Translations under genes and position numbers: made by a program
Shown here: piece after piece, positions 8,617-19,430 of the stretch
Position numbering within the stretch: position 1 is the first letter of the stretch
How the letters are laid out: each line of letters starts with the position of its first letter
Notes under the pieces: generated by a model
Seen by the model: the letters and a program-made list of their open reading frames with translations, nothing else
Databases searched by the model: none
What the model was told of the DNA's origin: nothing
Assembly (NCBI GenBank): GCA_019635715.1
Contig: JAHBYY010000013.1
Location: forward strand, 1-64,000
Origin: Rhizobiaceae bacterium
GTDB lineage: Bacteria; Pseudomonadota; Alphaproteobacteria; Rhizobiales; Rhizobiaceae
Direction: 5' to 3'
DNA length: 64,000 nt

Positions 8617-11049
8617 ATGACAAGCCAGGACGCACTGACGGTCAGGTCTCTCTCCGCCGGTTACGGGCGGATTCCCGTGCTGCGCGGCATCGACCTGAGC
8701 GTCGCCCAAGGTGAGATCGTCGGCATTCTCGGCCACAACGGCATGGGCAAGTCGACGCTGATCAAGTCCATGATGGGCATGATCCCGGTCTCCGGCGGTT
8801 CGATCGTCCTGCTGGGCGAGGATGTGACCAGGCTGCCGCCGCACATGCGCGCGCATCGCGGCATGGGCTACGTCCCGCAAGGGCGCGGCATCTTCCCGAA
8901 ACTCACCGTTCGCGACAATCTGCGCCTGGCCTATCAGGGCTATGGCGAGACCCGCGAGGACGCGGCGGTCGAACGCGCCTTGCGCGATTTTCCGCGCATC
9001 GAACGGCTGCTCGACCGCGCCGGCGGATCGCTGTCCGGCGGCGAGCAGCAATTGCTGGCGCTCGCCCGCTGTCTCGTCGGCGATCCGTGGCTGCTGCTGC
9101 TCGACGAGCCGACCGAAGGCATCCAGCCGTCGATCATCGAGGAAATCGAGGAGACGCTGATCAGGCTGCGCCGCGAGCGCGGGCTGACGATCGTTCTCGT
9201 CGAACAGAATTTCGACTTCATCGCCTCCCTGTCGGACCGGGTCGTCGTGCTCGAACGCGGAGCGCTGACGCAAGAGCTGGATGCGAATCAGCTTGCCGAT
9301 CCGGCGCAGGTCGAGGCCTTTCTGGGACTCGGCGCCGCCCGGCGCACCCGCGGCGGTTCGACACCGCCGGCGCCCGCCCGCTCCGCCGCGGGGGGTGCGG
9401 GTATCCTGGTGTTCGACGGGGTGTCGAAGAACGGCGCGCCGCGATCGACTGCGCACCAGCCGGCTGCGCGGCCCGTGCCGGCTGCGCGGTCGGACAGAAT
9501 TCCACCCGCAAGTGACGTACCGAGGTTCCCGGCCATGACCGTCAAGCGCCCGACACTCAACCAGATGCGCCACATGAGCGAAGCGCTTGGCTTCTCGATG
9601 GGCGACGAGGAATTGTCGCGCTATCTCGGCATCATGGAGCCCTATTTCCAGGGCTACGATCGGATCAGCTCGGAAGCCGATTTCCTGCCGGACGTGCGCT
9701 ATCCGCGCGCACCGGGTTACCGGCCGGAAGGTCCGGAAAACAGCCTGAATGCCTGGTACTACAAGACCGACATCCGGGGCGCTCCGTCCGGTCCGCTGAG
9801 CGGCAAGCGCATCGCCGTCAAGGACACGGTCTGCGTCGCCGGCGTGCCAATGATGAACGGCTCTGCCATCATGGAAGGCTATACGCCGGAGATCGATGCG
9901 ACGATCGTCACGCGCATGCTCGATGCGGGTGCCACGATTGCCGGCAAATCGACTTGCGAAAACCTCTGCCTGTCGGGCGGCAGCCATACCAGCGCGACAG
10001 GGCCGGTCCACAACCCGTACAAGCGGGGCTACATGTCGGGCGGGTCGTCGAGCGGCTCCGCCGTGCTGGTCGCCATCGGCGAGGTCGACATGGCGATCGC
10101 CGGCGACCAGGGCGGATCGATCCGTATCCCGTCGGCCCATTGCGGCGTCTACGGCATGAAGCCGACGCACGGCCTGGTGCCCTACACCGGCGTGATGGGC
10201 GTCGAGCAGACCATCGATCATGTCGGTCCGGTCACCCGAACCGTCGCCGACAATGCGCTGCTTTTGGAAGTGCTCGCCGGCGAGGACGGGCTCGACCCGC
10301 GCCAGTACCAGCCGAGGGTCGAACGCTACGGCGATGCCGTGGGTCGGGGCTGCCGCGGCCTGCGCATCGGCATTCTGCGCGAAGGTTTCGGCCGTCCGGA
10401 GAGCGAGGCCGACGTCGACCGCAAGGTGCGGGCGGCGGCGGAGCGCTTCAAGGCTCTCGGCGCCGACGTCGAGGAGGTTTCGATCCCCGGACATAGGCTC
10501 GGCCCCGATTACTGGACCGCCATCACGGTCGAAGGGCTTCAGGACATGATGATGCACGGCAACGGCGGCGGCACCAACTATCGTGGGCTTTTTCTGCCGA
10601 GCATGACCGATCATTTCGCCAACTGGCGCAACCGCGCCGACGAGCTGTCGTCCAGCCTCAAGGTGTGCATGTTCCTCGGCGAGTATTTCCAGACGCGCTA
10701 TCGCGGCCGCTTCTATGGCAAGTCGCAAAACCTGATGCGCCGTCTGCGCAGCCAGTATCAGGCGGCGTTCCGGCGCTTCGACCTGCTCGTCATGCCGACC
10801 GTGCCGATGAAGGCGTCGCCGATTCCGCCGTTCGACGCGCCGCTTGATCTCTATGTCCGGAGGGCCTTCGAGGCCATCGGCAACACGGCGCCATTCAATT
10901 CCGGCGGTTTTCCTGCGATGAACGTGCCCTGCGGCATGAGCGAGGGGTTGCCGATCGGCATGATGCTGGTCGCCGACGATTACGCCGAAAGCACGATCTA
11001 TCGCGCGGCCTCGGCGTTCGAAGGACTTGGAGACTGGCGCGCCATGTAG
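8617..11049 (+). CDS. Fusion protein: LivF/UrtE-type ABC ATPase joined to an amidase-signature amidase
   Basis: 810 residues in one uninterrupted frame. Residues 1-240 are a LivF-type ATPase (Walker [10 protein letters not shown] at 39-47, signature LSGGEQQ, Walker [11 protein letters not shown]). About 65 residues of Ala/Pro/Arg-rich linker follow. From about residue 307 comes a full amidase-signature domain with the catalytic triad at K402, S477 (GGSSSGS) and S501 ([10 protein letters not shown]). The 75- and 24-residue spacings equal those of fatty acid amide hydrolase (142, 217, 241). LivF proteins normally end at about 235-240 residues. An ATG at 9535 could give separate amidase, but I see no clear ribosome site before it. 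The likely role is import-coupled amide hydrolysis. Confidence 0.85.
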   Translation: MTSQDALTVRSLSAGYGRIPVLRGIDLSVAQGEIVGILGHNGMGKSTLIKSMMGMIPVSGGSIVLLGEDVTRLPPHMRAHRGMGYVPQGRGIFPKLTVRDNLRLAYQGYGETREDAAVERALRDFPRIERLLDRAGGSLSGGEQQLLALARCLVGDPWLLLLDEPTEGIQPSIIEEIEETLIRLRRERGLTIVLVEQNFDFIASLSDRVVVLERGALTQELDANQLADPAQVEAFLGLGAARRTRGGSTPPAPARSAAGGAGILVFDGVSKNGAPRSTAHQPAARPVPAARSDRIPPASDVPRFPAMTVKRPTLNQMRHMSEALGFSMGDEELSRYLGIMEPYFQGYDRISSEADFLPDVRYPRAPGYRPEGPENSLNAWYYKTDIRGAPSGPLSGKRIAVKDTVCVAGVPMMNGSAIMEGYTPEIDATIVTRMLDAGATIAGKSTCENLCLSGGSHTSATGPVHNPYKRGYMSGGSSSGSAVLVAIGEVDMAIAGDQGGSIRIPSAHCGVYGMKPTHGLVPYTGVMGVEQTIDHVGPVTRTVADNALLLEVLAGEDGLDPRQYQPRVERYGDAVGRGCRGLRIGILREGFGRPESEADVDRKVRAAAERFKALGADVEEVSIPGHRLGPDYWTAITVEGLQDMMMHGNGGGTNYRGLFLPSMTDHFANWRNRADELSSSLKVCMFLGEYFQTRYRGRFYGKSQNLMRRLRSQYQAAFRRFDLLVMPTVPMKASPIPPFDAPLDLYVRRAFEAIGNTAPFNSGGFPAMNVPCGMSEGLPIGMMLVADDYAESTIYRAASAFEGLGDWRAM

Positions 11050-11063
11050 TCGGGGAGGCCGTT

Positions 11064-14000
11064 ATGAGCATCTTGTCGCAATCGATGGCGGACGGCCTGT
11101 CCGTCAGTCTTTGGGGCCGCAACGATGCGGTGGATCGTCCTGGCCCGCAGTTGGCGCCGGTCGACGGCAGATCCTATGTCGCGGGCGACCGCACCTATCC
11201 GCTCAGGCACGCCACGATATCGGCGATCTTTTCCGAGACCGTGGCGCGTTTCGGGCCGCGCGAAGCCGCGTCGTTCCCACAGTTCGGGAAACGCTACACC
11301 TATTATGACCTCGACCGCGAAGTGGATGGCTTTGCCGGTGGGCTGCTCAGTCTCGGCCTCAACCGGGGCGATCGCATCGGCATCTGGGCGCCGAATCGTC
11401 CCGAGTGGCTGATCACCCAGTTTGCGGCCGCACGCGTCGGCCTCGTCCTCGTTACCATCAACCCGGCATACCGGCTCTCGGAGCTCGAATATGCGCTGAA
11501 CAAGGTCGGCTGCAAGGCGCTGGTGACGGCCACGACCTTCAAGTCGTCGGACTACGTCGCCATGCTCCGCCAGTTGGCGCCGGAGATCGACCATTGCGAA
11601 CCCGGCCGGCTGGTCTCCGCGCGGCTTCCCGCGCTGAAGGCGGTGATCCGCATGGGCTCCGGGAAGACGGCGGGCATGCTCAACTTCGACGACGTGCCGG
11701 CAATGGGCGGACCGGCGCAGATCATGCGGCTCGACGCGATCACCAGCGAACTCGACCCGGACGATGCGATCAACATCCAGTTCACCTCCGGCACCACGGG
11801 ATCGCCGAAAGGCGCGACGCTGACCCACTACAACATCGTCAACAATGCGACGTTCAACGCCCGGGCGATGGGGTTCACCGAGGCGGACCGCGTCTGCATT
11901 CCGGTGCCGCTCTATCATTGCTTCGGCATGGTCCTGGGCGCGCTCGCCTGCGTGGCCAGCGGCGCGGCGATGGTGTTTCCCGGCGAATCCTTCGAGGCGG
12001 GCGCGACGTTGCAGACAGTGGCGGCTGAGCGCTGTACGGCGCTCTACGGCGTGCCGACGATGTTCGTGTCGATGCTCGACCATCGCGATTTCGCCAGGCA
12101 CGACTACGCTTCGCTCCGCACCGGCATGATGGCCGGCGCTCCCTGTCCGATCGAAGTGATGCGCCGGGTGATCAAGGATCTGCACATGCCGCAGGTCACG
12201 ATCGGCTACGGCATGACGGAGACCAGCCCGCTGTCGTTCCAGAGCGGCATGGATGACGCGCTGGCGGATCGCGTCGGCACGGTGGGACGCGTTCACCCGC
12301 ATGTCGAGGTCAAGATCATCGACGGGAACGGACGCACGACGCCGGTCGGCGAGAGCGGCGAATTGTGCACGCGCGGCTATTCGGTGATGCGCGGCTACTG
12401 GGATGATGAGGAGCGCACCAGGGAATCCATCGACGACGGCGGATGGATGCACACCGGCGATCTCGCCACGATCGACGCGCGCGGCTATTGCCGGATCGTC
12501 GGGCGCGTCAAGGACATGATTATCCGCGGCGGCGAGAATGTCTATCCGGCCGAAGTCGAGGAATATCTCTACCGGCATCCGTCGGTCGCCGAGGCGCAGG
12601 TGTTCGGCGTTCCCGATCCGACCTATGGAGAGGAGGTTTGCGCCTGGATCGTCCTCCAGCCGGGCCGCCAGGCGACCGAGGAGGAGATCAAGGCGTTCTG
12701 CCGCGGCCAGATCGCCCACTACAAGATCCCGAGACACGTCCGCTTCAGGGACGTGCTGCCGATGACGGTGACCGGCAAGCCGCAGAAATTCCTCATGCGC
12801 GATGCCATGATCGCGGAACTGGAATCCGGGAGCGGTCCGGCGCATTCTCCCGTGCGCCACCGTGAAGAAAGTGCGGCGTCGGCGGCGACCGGCGCTGCGA
12901 GGGGAGCGAACGACATGGTCAAGAGGCCGCGCGGCTATATCAGCTACACGGAGCGGATGGCGCGCTTCCGCCTGGACGACGTGCTGGCCGAGGTGCTGGG
13001 AACGACCGGCGGCGATCTCAATGCCTGCGTGCTCTGCTGCGATCGCCATTGCGGAAACGGCAAGATCGCGCTGCGCTTCGTATCGGCGGCCGGCGACCTC
13101 ACGACGTACACTTTTGACGACCTGCGCAGGATGTCGATCCGCGGCGCCCATATGCTGACGCGGGCCGGTGTGAAAGCGGGCGATGTCGTTGCCGGCCTGC
13201 TGCCGCGCATTCCGGAACTCGTCGCGATGATCCTTGCGACCTGGCGCATCGGGGCGGTCTATCAGCCGCTGTTCACGGCCTTCGGCCCCAAGGCCATCGA
13301 ACATCGCTTCGATACGGCGAATACCCGGTTCGTGGTGACGAACGCGGCCAATCGCGGCAAGCTCGCCGACATCGCCAACTGCCCGGCGATTGCGACATTG
13401 GTCGTTCCGGGCGACATGCTGCCGAGCGGCGATATCGATCTGCACGGAGCGCTGAGCGCCGGGCCGGACAGATTCGAGCCGGTCGTCCGCAACGCCGACG
13501 ATTTGATCATGATGATGTCGACCTCGGGCACGACGGGGCTTCCGAAAGGCGTCCCCGTGACGATCTCCGCCCTGCCATCCTTCGCCGTCTACATGCGCGA
13601 TGCGATCGATCTCAGGGACGACGATATTTTCTGGAACATCGCCGATCCCGGCTGGGCTTATGGCCTCTACTACGCGGTGACCGGTCCGCTGCTGCTCGGG
13701 CGGCCGACCCTGCTCTACGAGGGCGCGTTCACGGTGGACTCGACCTACAGCATCATCAGCCGCTTCGGCGTGACCAATCTCGCCGGCTCGCCGACGGCCT
13801 ATCGCGGACTGATCGCGGCCGGGGCGGAGCCGGCCGCGAAGATCAAGGGCAAGCTGCGCGTCGTCAGCAGCGCCGGCGAACCGCTCAATCCGGAAGTCAT
13901 ACGATGGTTCGAGGCGACGCTGTCGGTGCCGATCAACGACCACTATGGCCAGACCGAGACGGGAATGACCGTAAACAACCATCACGGGCTCGATCATCCG

Positions 14001-14582
14001 GTACGAGCCGGATCGGCCGGCTACGCCATGCCGGGCTATCGTGTCGCCGTGCTCGATGAGGCGGGGCGGGAACTCGGGCCCAATCGGCCGGGCATTCTGG
14101 CTGTCGACATCGCCCGCTCGCCGCTGATGTGGTTCAAGGGATACTACCGGAACGACACGCCGGCGATCAAGGATGGCTACTATGCCACCGGCGATACCGT
14201 CGAACTGACGGAGGACGGGGCAATAAGCTTCGTCGGCCGTGCCGACGACGTCATCACCACGTCGGGATACCGGATCGGCCCGTTCGATGTGGAAAGCGCG
14301 TTGATCGAGCATCCGGCCGTGACCGAAGCGGCTGTCGTCGGAGTGCCCGACCCGGAGCGCACGGAGATCGTGAAGGCGTTCGTTATCCTCGCATCCGGCT
14401 TCAAGGGATCGCCGCAACTCGCAGAGGAGTTGCGGCTCCACGTGCGCCGGCGCCTTTCGGCCCATGCCTATCCGCGCGAGATCGATTTCGTCACCGAACT
14501 GCCGAAGACGCCGAGCGGCAAGATCCAGCGCTTCATTCTGCGCAAGGCCGAGGTCGACAAGCAGCGGGCGGCGAAGCACTGA
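11064..14582 (+). CDS. Fusion of two adenylate-forming acyl-CoA ligases
   Basis: 1172 residues carrying two complete AMP-binding enzymes. Module 1 (about residues 1-590) resembles FadD-type acyl-CoA synthetases, with [24 protein letters not shown] and the C-terminal catalytic lysine in VTGKPQKF. Module 2 (about 618-1172) resembles AcsA-like short- or medium-chain synthetases, with [23 protein letters not shown] and the lysine in PSGKIQRF. Both look catalytically intact. The linker is low complexity and holds an in-frame ATG at 12915 with GAGGGGAG about eight bases upstream, so the second module may also be made alone. It probably activates acids released by the amidase encoded just upstream. 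Confidence 0.85.
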   Translation: MSILSQSMADGLSVSLWGRNDAVDRPGPQLAPVDGRSYVAGDRTYPLRHATISAIFSETVARFGPREAASFPQFGKRYTYYDLDREVDGFAGGLLSLGLNRGDRIGIWAPNRPEWLITQFAAARVGLVLVTINPAYRLSELEYALNKVGCKALVTATTFKSSDYVAMLRQLAPEIDHCEPGRLVSARLPALKAVIRMGSGKTAGMLNFDDVPAMGGPAQIMRLDAITSELDPDDAINIQFTSGTTGSPKGATLTHYNIVNNATFNARAMGFTEADRVCIPVPLYHCFGMVLGALACVASGAAMVFPGESFEAGATLQTVAAERCTALYGVPTMFVSMLDHRDFARHDYASLRTGMMAGAPCPIEVMRRVIKDLHMPQVTIGYGMTETSPLSFQSGMDDALADRVGTVGRVHPHVEVKIIDGNGRTTPVGESGELCTRGYSVMRGYWDDEERTRESIDDGGWMHTGDLATIDARGYCRIVGRVKDMIIRGGENVYPAEVEEYLYRHPSVAEAQVFGVPDPTYGEEVCAWIVLQPGRQATEEEIKAFCRGQIAHYKIPRHVRFRDVLPMTVTGKPQKFLMRDAMIAELESGSGPAHSPVRHREESAASAATGAARGANDMVKRPRGYISYTERMARFRLDDVLAEVLGTTGGDLNACVLCCDRHCGNGKIALRFVSAAGDLTTYTFDDLRRMSIRGAHMLTRAGVKAGDVVAGLLPRIPELVAMILATWRIGAVYQPLFTAFGPKAIEHRFDTANTRFVVTNAANRGKLADIANCPAIATLVVPGDMLPSGDIDLHGALSAGPDRFEPVVRNADDLIMMMSTSGTTGLPKGVPVTISALPSFAVYMRDAIDLRDDDIFWNIADPGWAYGLYYAVTGPLLLGRPTLLYEGAFTVDSTYSIISRFGVTNLAGSPTAYRGLIAAGAEPAAKIKGKLRVVSSAGEPLNPEVIRWFEATLSVPINDHYGQTETGMTVNNHHGLDHPVRAGSAGYAMPGYRVAVLDEAGRELGPNRPGILAVDIARSPLMWFKGYYRNDTPAIKDGYYATGDTVELTEDGAISFVGRADDVITTSGYRIGPFDVESALIEHPAVTEAAVVGVPDPERTEIVKAFVILASGFKGSPQLAEELRLHVRRRLSAHAYPREIDFVTELPKTPSGKIQRFILRKAEVDKQRAAKH

Positions 14583-14672
14583 GTACGGGCATACCGCAAC
14601 GGCCTGGATCGCGACCGGGCCGCGTGTGCGGTCGGCCTGCATTCCCTGATTACCGTGGACGATCAGCTCGCG

Positions 14673-14705
14673 GCCATTCGCTTCATCCTCGATGAAGCGA
14701 ATGGC
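14673..14705. terminator. Perfect 15-bp hairpin downstream of the ligase gene; surrounding 457-bp gap otherwise empty
   Basis: GCCATTCGCTTCATC (14673-14687) pairs without mismatch with 14691-14705 across a CTC loop. It lies about 90 bases after the ligase stop. No T-run follows, so it may be a weak terminator, an mRNA stabiliser or a remnant repeat. The rest of 14583-15039 shows no recognisable gene. A 95-codon frame at 14692-14979 resembles no family I know and lacks a good ribosome site. Confidence 0.45.
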
Positions 14706-15039
14706 ATTCCGCAATCCAGGCTGTGCGGTGACCGATCTCATCGACGTGGCGGTCGGCGAGGTGGACGGATATCCGGGCCTGGGCATTTCCGCCCGGGATC
14801 TCATGGTGGTTCTGCCGATCCTGGAGCAGGTCGGGGTAGCGACCACGATCGACCGAGGTTCCGTGGATCTCCCGCAAAAGCTTCGCTTTGCCTGCGGAAC
14901 GCCGGAATTTCTTCAGGTCTTTGCCGGTGCGCCTCATGATGCCGCGACCCCTGTCCTCGGCCGTGAAAATCAGTTGTAGTGTCGGGCTGCGACAGACATT
15001 TCCGTCTTCCGCCGTTTCGATGCGATCAGGGGAATAGGT

Positions 15040-16704
15040 GTGAGCGGTTCGATCGTTCTGCTCAACTTGGCCGGTGCCGTGGCGCTGCTGCTGTTTGCCA
15101 CCCGCATGGTGCGCACAGGCGTCGAACGCGCCTATGGCGACGTGCTGCGGCTCAAGCTGCGCGGCCTGCTGCGCAATCCGGTGCTGGCCGTCGGAGCCGG
15201 CGCGGCGCTGGCGATCGCCTTGCAAAGCGCCACGGCGGTGGCGCTGCTGGTCGGCTCCTTCGTCGGCTCCAACATCGTCGGCGGCACCGCCGGTCTGCTG
15301 GCCGCCCTTGGCGCCGACCTCGGCTCGTCCATCGTGGTGAAGCTGCTCAGCTTCGATCTGTCCCTGCTGGTGCCGCTCTGCCTTGTCGCCGGCACGGTGC
15401 TGTTCATGTCCACCGAGCGGCGCGATCTTCTGCAGCTCGGCCGCATCCTGATCGGTATCGGCCTGCTCATCCTGTCGCTGCGACTGATCGGCGAGGCCTC
15501 GCATCCGCTGCGCGACAGCCGGCTGCTGCCGGTGATCATCCAATATCTCGCCAGCGATCCGGCGACGGCCTTCCTGGTCGCGGCAGTGCTCACCTGGCTG
15601 TTCCATTCGAGCGTCGCAGCGATCCTTCTGTTCATGACGCTCGCCGCGCGCGACATCGTGCCGGTGGAACTCGGCGTGGTGCTGATCCTCGGCGCAAATG
15701 TTGGTGGCGGCCTGATCGCCTTCATGCTGTCGCGTGCCTCGCCGCCGAAATCGCGCATCGTGCCGATCGGCAACCTGATGATGCGCGGCGTCGGCGCCCT
15801 GGTCGCGCTGCTGACGATCACCCTGGCGCATCCGCCGCTCGACCTTTTGGGCGACAAGCCGGCCACCGTCATGGTCAACTTCCACATCGCCTTCAACCTG
15901 GCGCTGGCGCTGGTCGGCATGCCGATGGCCGGTCTGGTCGCCGGGATGGCGGAGCGGGCCGCCATGATGAACGCTCCTGCCACGCCGGCGGAGACCCTCG
16001 ACACGGCAGAGGTTTCCGCGCTGGATGCCGGCGCGCTGACCGCACCGAGCCAGGCGCTGGCCAACGTGACGCGCGAGGTGGTGCGGCTCTGCGAGACCGT
16101 GGAGCTCATGCTGACCCGCATCATCGAGCTCTACGAGGCGGCCGACGACGGCAGGATCAAGGCGCTGGCGGCGCTCGATGACCGCATCGACCGCAAGCAT
16201 CAGGCGATCAAGCTCTATCTCGCCAGGATCGCACCGAACCGGCTTTCGCAGGACGAGGCGCTTCGCTACCAGGAACTGATCGGCGCCTGCATCAAGCTGG
16301 AACAGGTCGGCGACATCATCGTGCACAACATGCTGGTGCATGTGCGCAAGAAATGGGAGCGGGGGCTGGAATTCACGCCCGAGGGCTGGCGCGAGCTCTC
16401 CTCCTTTCACGCCGCGGTGCTTGCCAATGCCCGCATGGCCTTCAACATTCTCGTGTCGCGGGATGCCGGCTCGGCGCGCCGGCTGGTGGCGGAGAAGGAT
16501 CGGCTGCGCGATCTCGAGAAGGCGGCCAACGCCAGCCATTTCGACCGGCTGCGCGACGGCAGCGCCAAGAGCGTCGAGACCAGTTCGATCCATCTCGACA
16601 CCATTCGCGACCTCAAGCAGATCAACTCGCTGCTGGCCTCCATCGCCTATCCCGTTCTGGAGGAGCACGGTCTGCTCAGCGCCTCGCGCCTGAAGGGCGT
16701 TTGA
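15040..16704 (+). CDS. Na+/phosphate cotransporter family protein with PhoU-like tail
   Basis: 554 residues. The N-terminal half has about eight membrane helices with the duplicated Gln/Ser motif of NptA/YjbB proteins (LAIALQSATAVALLVGSF near residue 58; a second repeat TWLFHSSVAAILLFMTL near 187). The C-terminal third (about 330-540) is a PhoU-like helical bundle. The GTG at 15040 follows AGGGGA. It probably moves phosphate across the inner membrane. It stands alone, so regulation cannot be read. Confidence 0.88.
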   Translation: MSGSIVLLNLAGAVALLLFATRMVRTGVERAYGDVLRLKLRGLLRNPVLAVGAGAALAIALQSATAVALLVGSFVGSNIVGGTAGLLAALGADLGSSIVVKLLSFDLSLLVPLCLVAGTVLFMSTERRDLLQLGRILIGIGLLILSLRLIGEASHPLRDSRLLPVIIQYLASDPATAFLVAAVLTWLFHSSVAAILLFMTLAARDIVPVELGVVLILGANVGGGLIAFMLSRASPPKSRIVPIGNLMMRGVGALVALLTITLAHPPLDLLGDKPATVMVNFHIAFNLALALVGMPMAGLVAGMAERAAMMNAPATPAETLDTAEVSALDAGALTAPSQALANVTREVVRLCETVELMLTRIIELYEAADDGRIKALAALDDRIDRKHQAIKLYLARIAPNRLSQDEALRYQELIGACIKLEQVGDIIVHNMLVHVRKKWERGLEFTPEGWRELSSFHAAVLANARMAFNILVSRDAGSARRLVAEKDRLRDLEKAANASHFDRLRDGSAKSVETSSIHLDTIRDLKQINSLLASIAYPVLEEHGLLSASRLKGV

Positions 16705-16869
16705 TCCGGCAACTCGATCGAGGGGAAACGGCTGGTCGAATGACCGCTTGACCCGGTCGCCTGGCGGAGCCGTGCGCCCGAGCGCCGCTGCGCCTGGCAG
16801 ATCGCTGCGGCGCTCGGCTGGTTTCCGCATCGTCGATGGCGATCATCCGCCATCCGATCCTGGCTCGGT

Positions 16870-17448
16870 TCAAGACGTTGCCTTGCCGACCTCGCTGCCC
16901 GGCCGACCTGTCAGGATAGCGCCGGTGACGAGGTGAACGAGATGATCCGCCCGCGGCGCGAACGAGGGTTGGTCGACCGCCCAGCCGAGTGCCGTTATCA
17001 GGGCGAACAGGTCGTCCCCATTCATATCGGCGCGGGCCGTTCCCTCGCCCTGGGCACGCAGCAGCAGTCGTGCGCCTGCCGAGTGCACCGCCGCGCACGA
17101 CGCATAGAGAGCGGAGTCCGGGTTCGTGTGGGCGGCCGCCATCATGGCGACGACGCCCCTGTAGCCTTGGGTGAAGGTTACCAATTCCCGAAACCAGGAG
17201 AGAAGGGCTTCGTCGGCCGAAGTCGCGGTTTCGAGCTCGGCTGCCCTGCGCGTCAGAGCGTCCAGATTGGTGCACAGCAACGCCTCGAACAAGGCTTCCC
17301 GCGTCGGGAAATGACGAAGCAGCGTGGCCAGGCCGACGCCGGCCCGGCGGGCGATATCGCGCATCGACACGTCGGCGCCATGCTCGGTGGCGACGTCGCG
17401 CGCGACGCTGAGAATCTGGCTGCGATTTTTTTCTGCGTCGGCGCGCAT
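16870..17448 (-). CDS. TetR-family transcriptional regulator
   Basis: 192 residues. An N-terminal TetR helix-turn-helix (SMRDIARRAGVGLATLLRHF, about residues 27-46) precedes an all-helical ligand domain. The ATG at 17448 gives the standard TetR length; the longer frame crosses the promoter. It is divergent from the SDR gene, and two perfect palindromes lie between them, the classical arrangement of a self- and neighbour-repressing TetR. The inducer is unknown but is probably a substrate of the SDR. Confidence 0.9.
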   Translation of the reverse strand: MRADAEKNRSQILSVARDVATEHGADVSMRDIARRAGVGLATLLRHFPTREALFEALLCTNLDALTRRAAELETATSADEALLSWFRELVTFTQGYRGVVAMMAAAHTNPDSALYASCAAVHSAGARLLLRAQGEGTARADMNGDDLFALITALGWAVDQPSFAPRADHLVHLVTGAILTGRPGSEVGKATS

Positions 17449-17464
17449 GGATCGTCTTGATAAA

Positions 17465-17500
17465 TGGATCAGTGATCCGTATATTTGGATCGGTGATCCA
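17465..17500. promoter_or_regulatory. Tandem TetR-type operators
   Basis: Two near-identical palindromes, TGGATCAGTGATCC (17465-17478) and TGGATCGGTGATCCA (17486-17500), start 21 bp apart, about two helical turns. They sit between the TetR start (17448) and the SDR start (17564). Each has the inverted core GGATC-N3-GATCC. Binding by the TetR is inferred from position and symmetry. Confidence 0.7.
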
Positions 17501-17563
17501 TTCAATAGGCTGCCTGGGCTGCGATGGCAACAGGCGCTGCCCGACACGGCGGAAGGACAAGTC

Positions 17564-18298
17564 ATGGGAAAGCTCGAGGGTAAGGTCGCGGTCATCACCG
17601 GCGGCGCTACCGGCATCGGCCGCGCCGCGGCAAAGCGCTTCATCGAAGAAGGCGCCTTCGTCTTCATCTTCGGTCGCCGGCAGGAGGCGCTCGACGCCGC
17701 GGTGGCCGATCTCGGGTCCAATGCCCGCGCCGTGAAGGGCTCGGTCTCCGATGAAGCGGACCTCGACCGGCTCTTCGCGGCGGTGAAGGGCGAGCGCGCA
17801 GGCCTCGACATCGTCTTCGCCAATGCCGGGGCGGGAAGTCCGCTTCCACTCGGCAAGATTACCGGCGAGCACATCGACGAAACATTCGACACCAATGTGA
17901 AGGGTACGATCTTCACGGTCCAGAAGGCGCTGCCGCTGATGGGTGAGGGCGGTTCGATCATCCTGACCGGATCGAGCGCCGGCACTACGGGCGCTCCGGC
18001 ATTCAGCGCCTACAGCGCCAGCAAGGCGGCGGTGCGCAACCTCGCGCGGACCTGGGCGGAGGACCTGAAGGGCACGGGTATCCGGGTCAACGTGCTGTCG
18101 CCCGGGGCGACAGCCACCGAACTCGCCAAGGAAGCGCTGGGCGAGGAAGGCCAGAAGGTCTTCGCCGCGATGACTCCGCTGCGGCGCATGGCCGATCCGG
18201 CGGAGATCGCAGCGGTGGCCGCCTTTCTGGCATCACCCGACAGCAGCTTCATGACTGCCAGCGAGGTCGCGGTCGACGGCGGCCTGGCGCAACTCTGA
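17564..18298 (+). CDS. Short-chain dehydrogenase/reductase
   Basis: 244 residues with the classical SDR elements: cofactor motif TGGATGIG near residue 14, ANAG near 90, the catalytic SAYSASK motif (Tyr and Lys) and a final VDGGLAQL. The ATG follows GGAAGGACAA. It probably reduces or oxidises a small carbonyl or alcohol using NAD(P). Its divergent TetR partner suggests induction by the substrate. Confidence 0.9.
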   Translation: MGKLEGKVAVITGGATGIGRAAAKRFIEEGAFVFIFGRRQEALDAAVADLGSNARAVKGSVSDEADLDRLFAAVKGERAGLDIVFANAGAGSPLPLGKITGEHIDETFDTNVKGTIFTVQKALPLMGEGGSIILTGSSAGTTGAPAFSAYSASKAAVRNLARTWAEDLKGTGIRVNVLSPGATATELAKEALGEEGQKVFAAMTPLRRMADPAEIAAVAAFLASPDSSFMTASEVAVDGGLAQL

Positions 18299-18369
18299 CC
18301 GGCTGAGCCCGACCGGGCGTCATTCAAAATGGTCGGAGCCCGCAGGGCTCGGTAAACCGAGGGAAATAG

Positions 18370-18972
18370 ATGAGTTACGCAATCATCGGCTTCGGCAGGA
18401 TCGGCCAGGCTCTGTCCAAGGCGTTTGCGCGCAACGGCATCGAAGTGTCCGTGGCAACCAGGCGCGACCCGGAAAGCCTAGCGTCCGATGCGGCGGCGAT
18501 CGGCCCCACGATCATTCCCAAAACACTGGCGGAAGCCGTCAAGGCGGACATCATCTTTCTGGCGGTCCGTTTCGAGTCTCACCCGGATGTCGCGAAGGCG
18601 CTTCCCACCTGGCAGGGCAAGACCATCGTCGATGTGACCAATGCCTACGGCGCGCCGCCCGAGGAATTGGGAGGGCAGCCTTCGTCCCAGGTCGTTGCGC
18701 AGGCCTTCTCGGGTGGACGACTGGTCAAGGGCTTCAACCATTTGGGCGCTGCCGTCCTTGCCCGGGACCCGGCCGTTGAGGGCGGCAGGAGAGTGGTGTT
18801 CCTGGCGAGCGACGACGACGGCGCCGCGACGGATGTCGGTGCGCTTGCGGAAGATCTCGGTTTCGCGCCGATCAAGCTGGGCGGCCTTTCGGAAGGCGGG
18901 CTGCTGGTCCAGGCACGTGGCAACACCTGGGGTCGGCTGATCTTCAAGGATCTGGTCAAGTTCGACGGATGA
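18370..18972 (+). CDS. NADPH-dependent F420-reductase-like / NADP oxidoreductase
   Basis: 200 residues beginning MSYAIIGFGRIGQALSKAF, a Rossmann GxGxxG motif at the very N-terminus. The fold is that of the NADP-oxidoreductase coenzyme-F420-dependent family, as in VKGFNHLGA. Proteobacterial members act as general NAD(P)-binding reductases; their substrates are mostly unknown. It lies 71 bp downstream of the SDR on the same strand and may be co-transcribed. Confidence 0.8.
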   Translation: MSYAIIGFGRIGQALSKAFARNGIEVSVATRRDPESLASDAAAIGPTIIPKTLAEAVKADIIFLAVRFESHPDVAKALPTWQGKTIVDVTNAYGAPPEELGGQPSSQVVAQAFSGGRLVKGFNHLGAAVLARDPAVEGGRRVVFLASDDDGAATDVGALAEDLGFAPIKLGGLSEGGLLVQARGNTWGRLIFKDLVKFDG

Positions 18973-19106
18973 ATGGCGCATGGGCGCCACCTGAGCCGCC
19001 AAGGCGCCGGCCGAGCAGCCTGCGCCGGAGCGCCGCGGGAAACAGTGCCGGCACCGGGTCCGGCGCGTCGCATCTCCTGCCCGGGCAGCCCGCGGACGGC
19101 GGTCTT

Positions 19107-19430
19107 CTAGGCCGGCGATATCGTACCCGCCAGAACGAGACCGAGCGGCTTCTCGCTTCCCGCCAGGGCGGCGGGAATGATGATGGTGGTGTTGATTGAA
19201 GCCGCTTCCGGCTGAACGACCTGCGTGACCGCGACGCCGTCCGTTTCGATCCAATGAACCAACCAGAAGCCGGGCGCGATCGCTACCGCGTGATAGCTTT
19301 CTTCCGCCGAACGTCCCTTGTCCTGGCCTTCGAGGCACGTCCAGCGCAGCCGGCTGCCTTGCAGATACTCGACGCGGTAGATCGCGCCATTGTCATAGGA
19401 AATCCGTATGGTCTTCTGGTCGAACATCAA
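19107..19430 (-). CDS. MoaF-like small beta-barrel protein
   Basis: 107 residues. The pattern GAIYRVEYLQGSRLRWTCLE, then APGFWLVHWIE and TQVV resembles the calycin-like MoaF-related domain found in small stand-alone proteins of aromatic catabolic clusters. There are no catalytic residues that I can assign. It is divergent from the FMN reductase at 19690, with an inverted repeat between them. Confidence 0.6.
   Translation of the reverse strand: MMFDQKTIRISYDNGAIYRVEYLQGSRLRWTCLEGQDKGRSAEESYHAVAIAPGFWLVHWIETDGVAVTQVVQPEAASINTTIIIPAALAGSEKPLGLVLAGTISPA

Noticed and set aside
8617..14582. Possibility that both fusion genes are assembly or sequencing errors
   Set aside because: Each linker is tens of codons long, in frame and without stops over both sides. 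A single-base error would not create this twice, although a substituted stop codon cannot be excluded without reads.
10998..14846. A 3.8-kb open frame on the minus strand opposite the double acyl-CoA ligase
   Set aside because: His/Arg/Asp-rich composition without any domain; a mirror of codon bias in the strongly supported plus-strand ligase gene.
14692..14979. 95-codon frame in the gap before the phosphate transporter
   Set aside because: No family recognised, no convincing ribosome site, and it begins inside the 15-bp hairpin.
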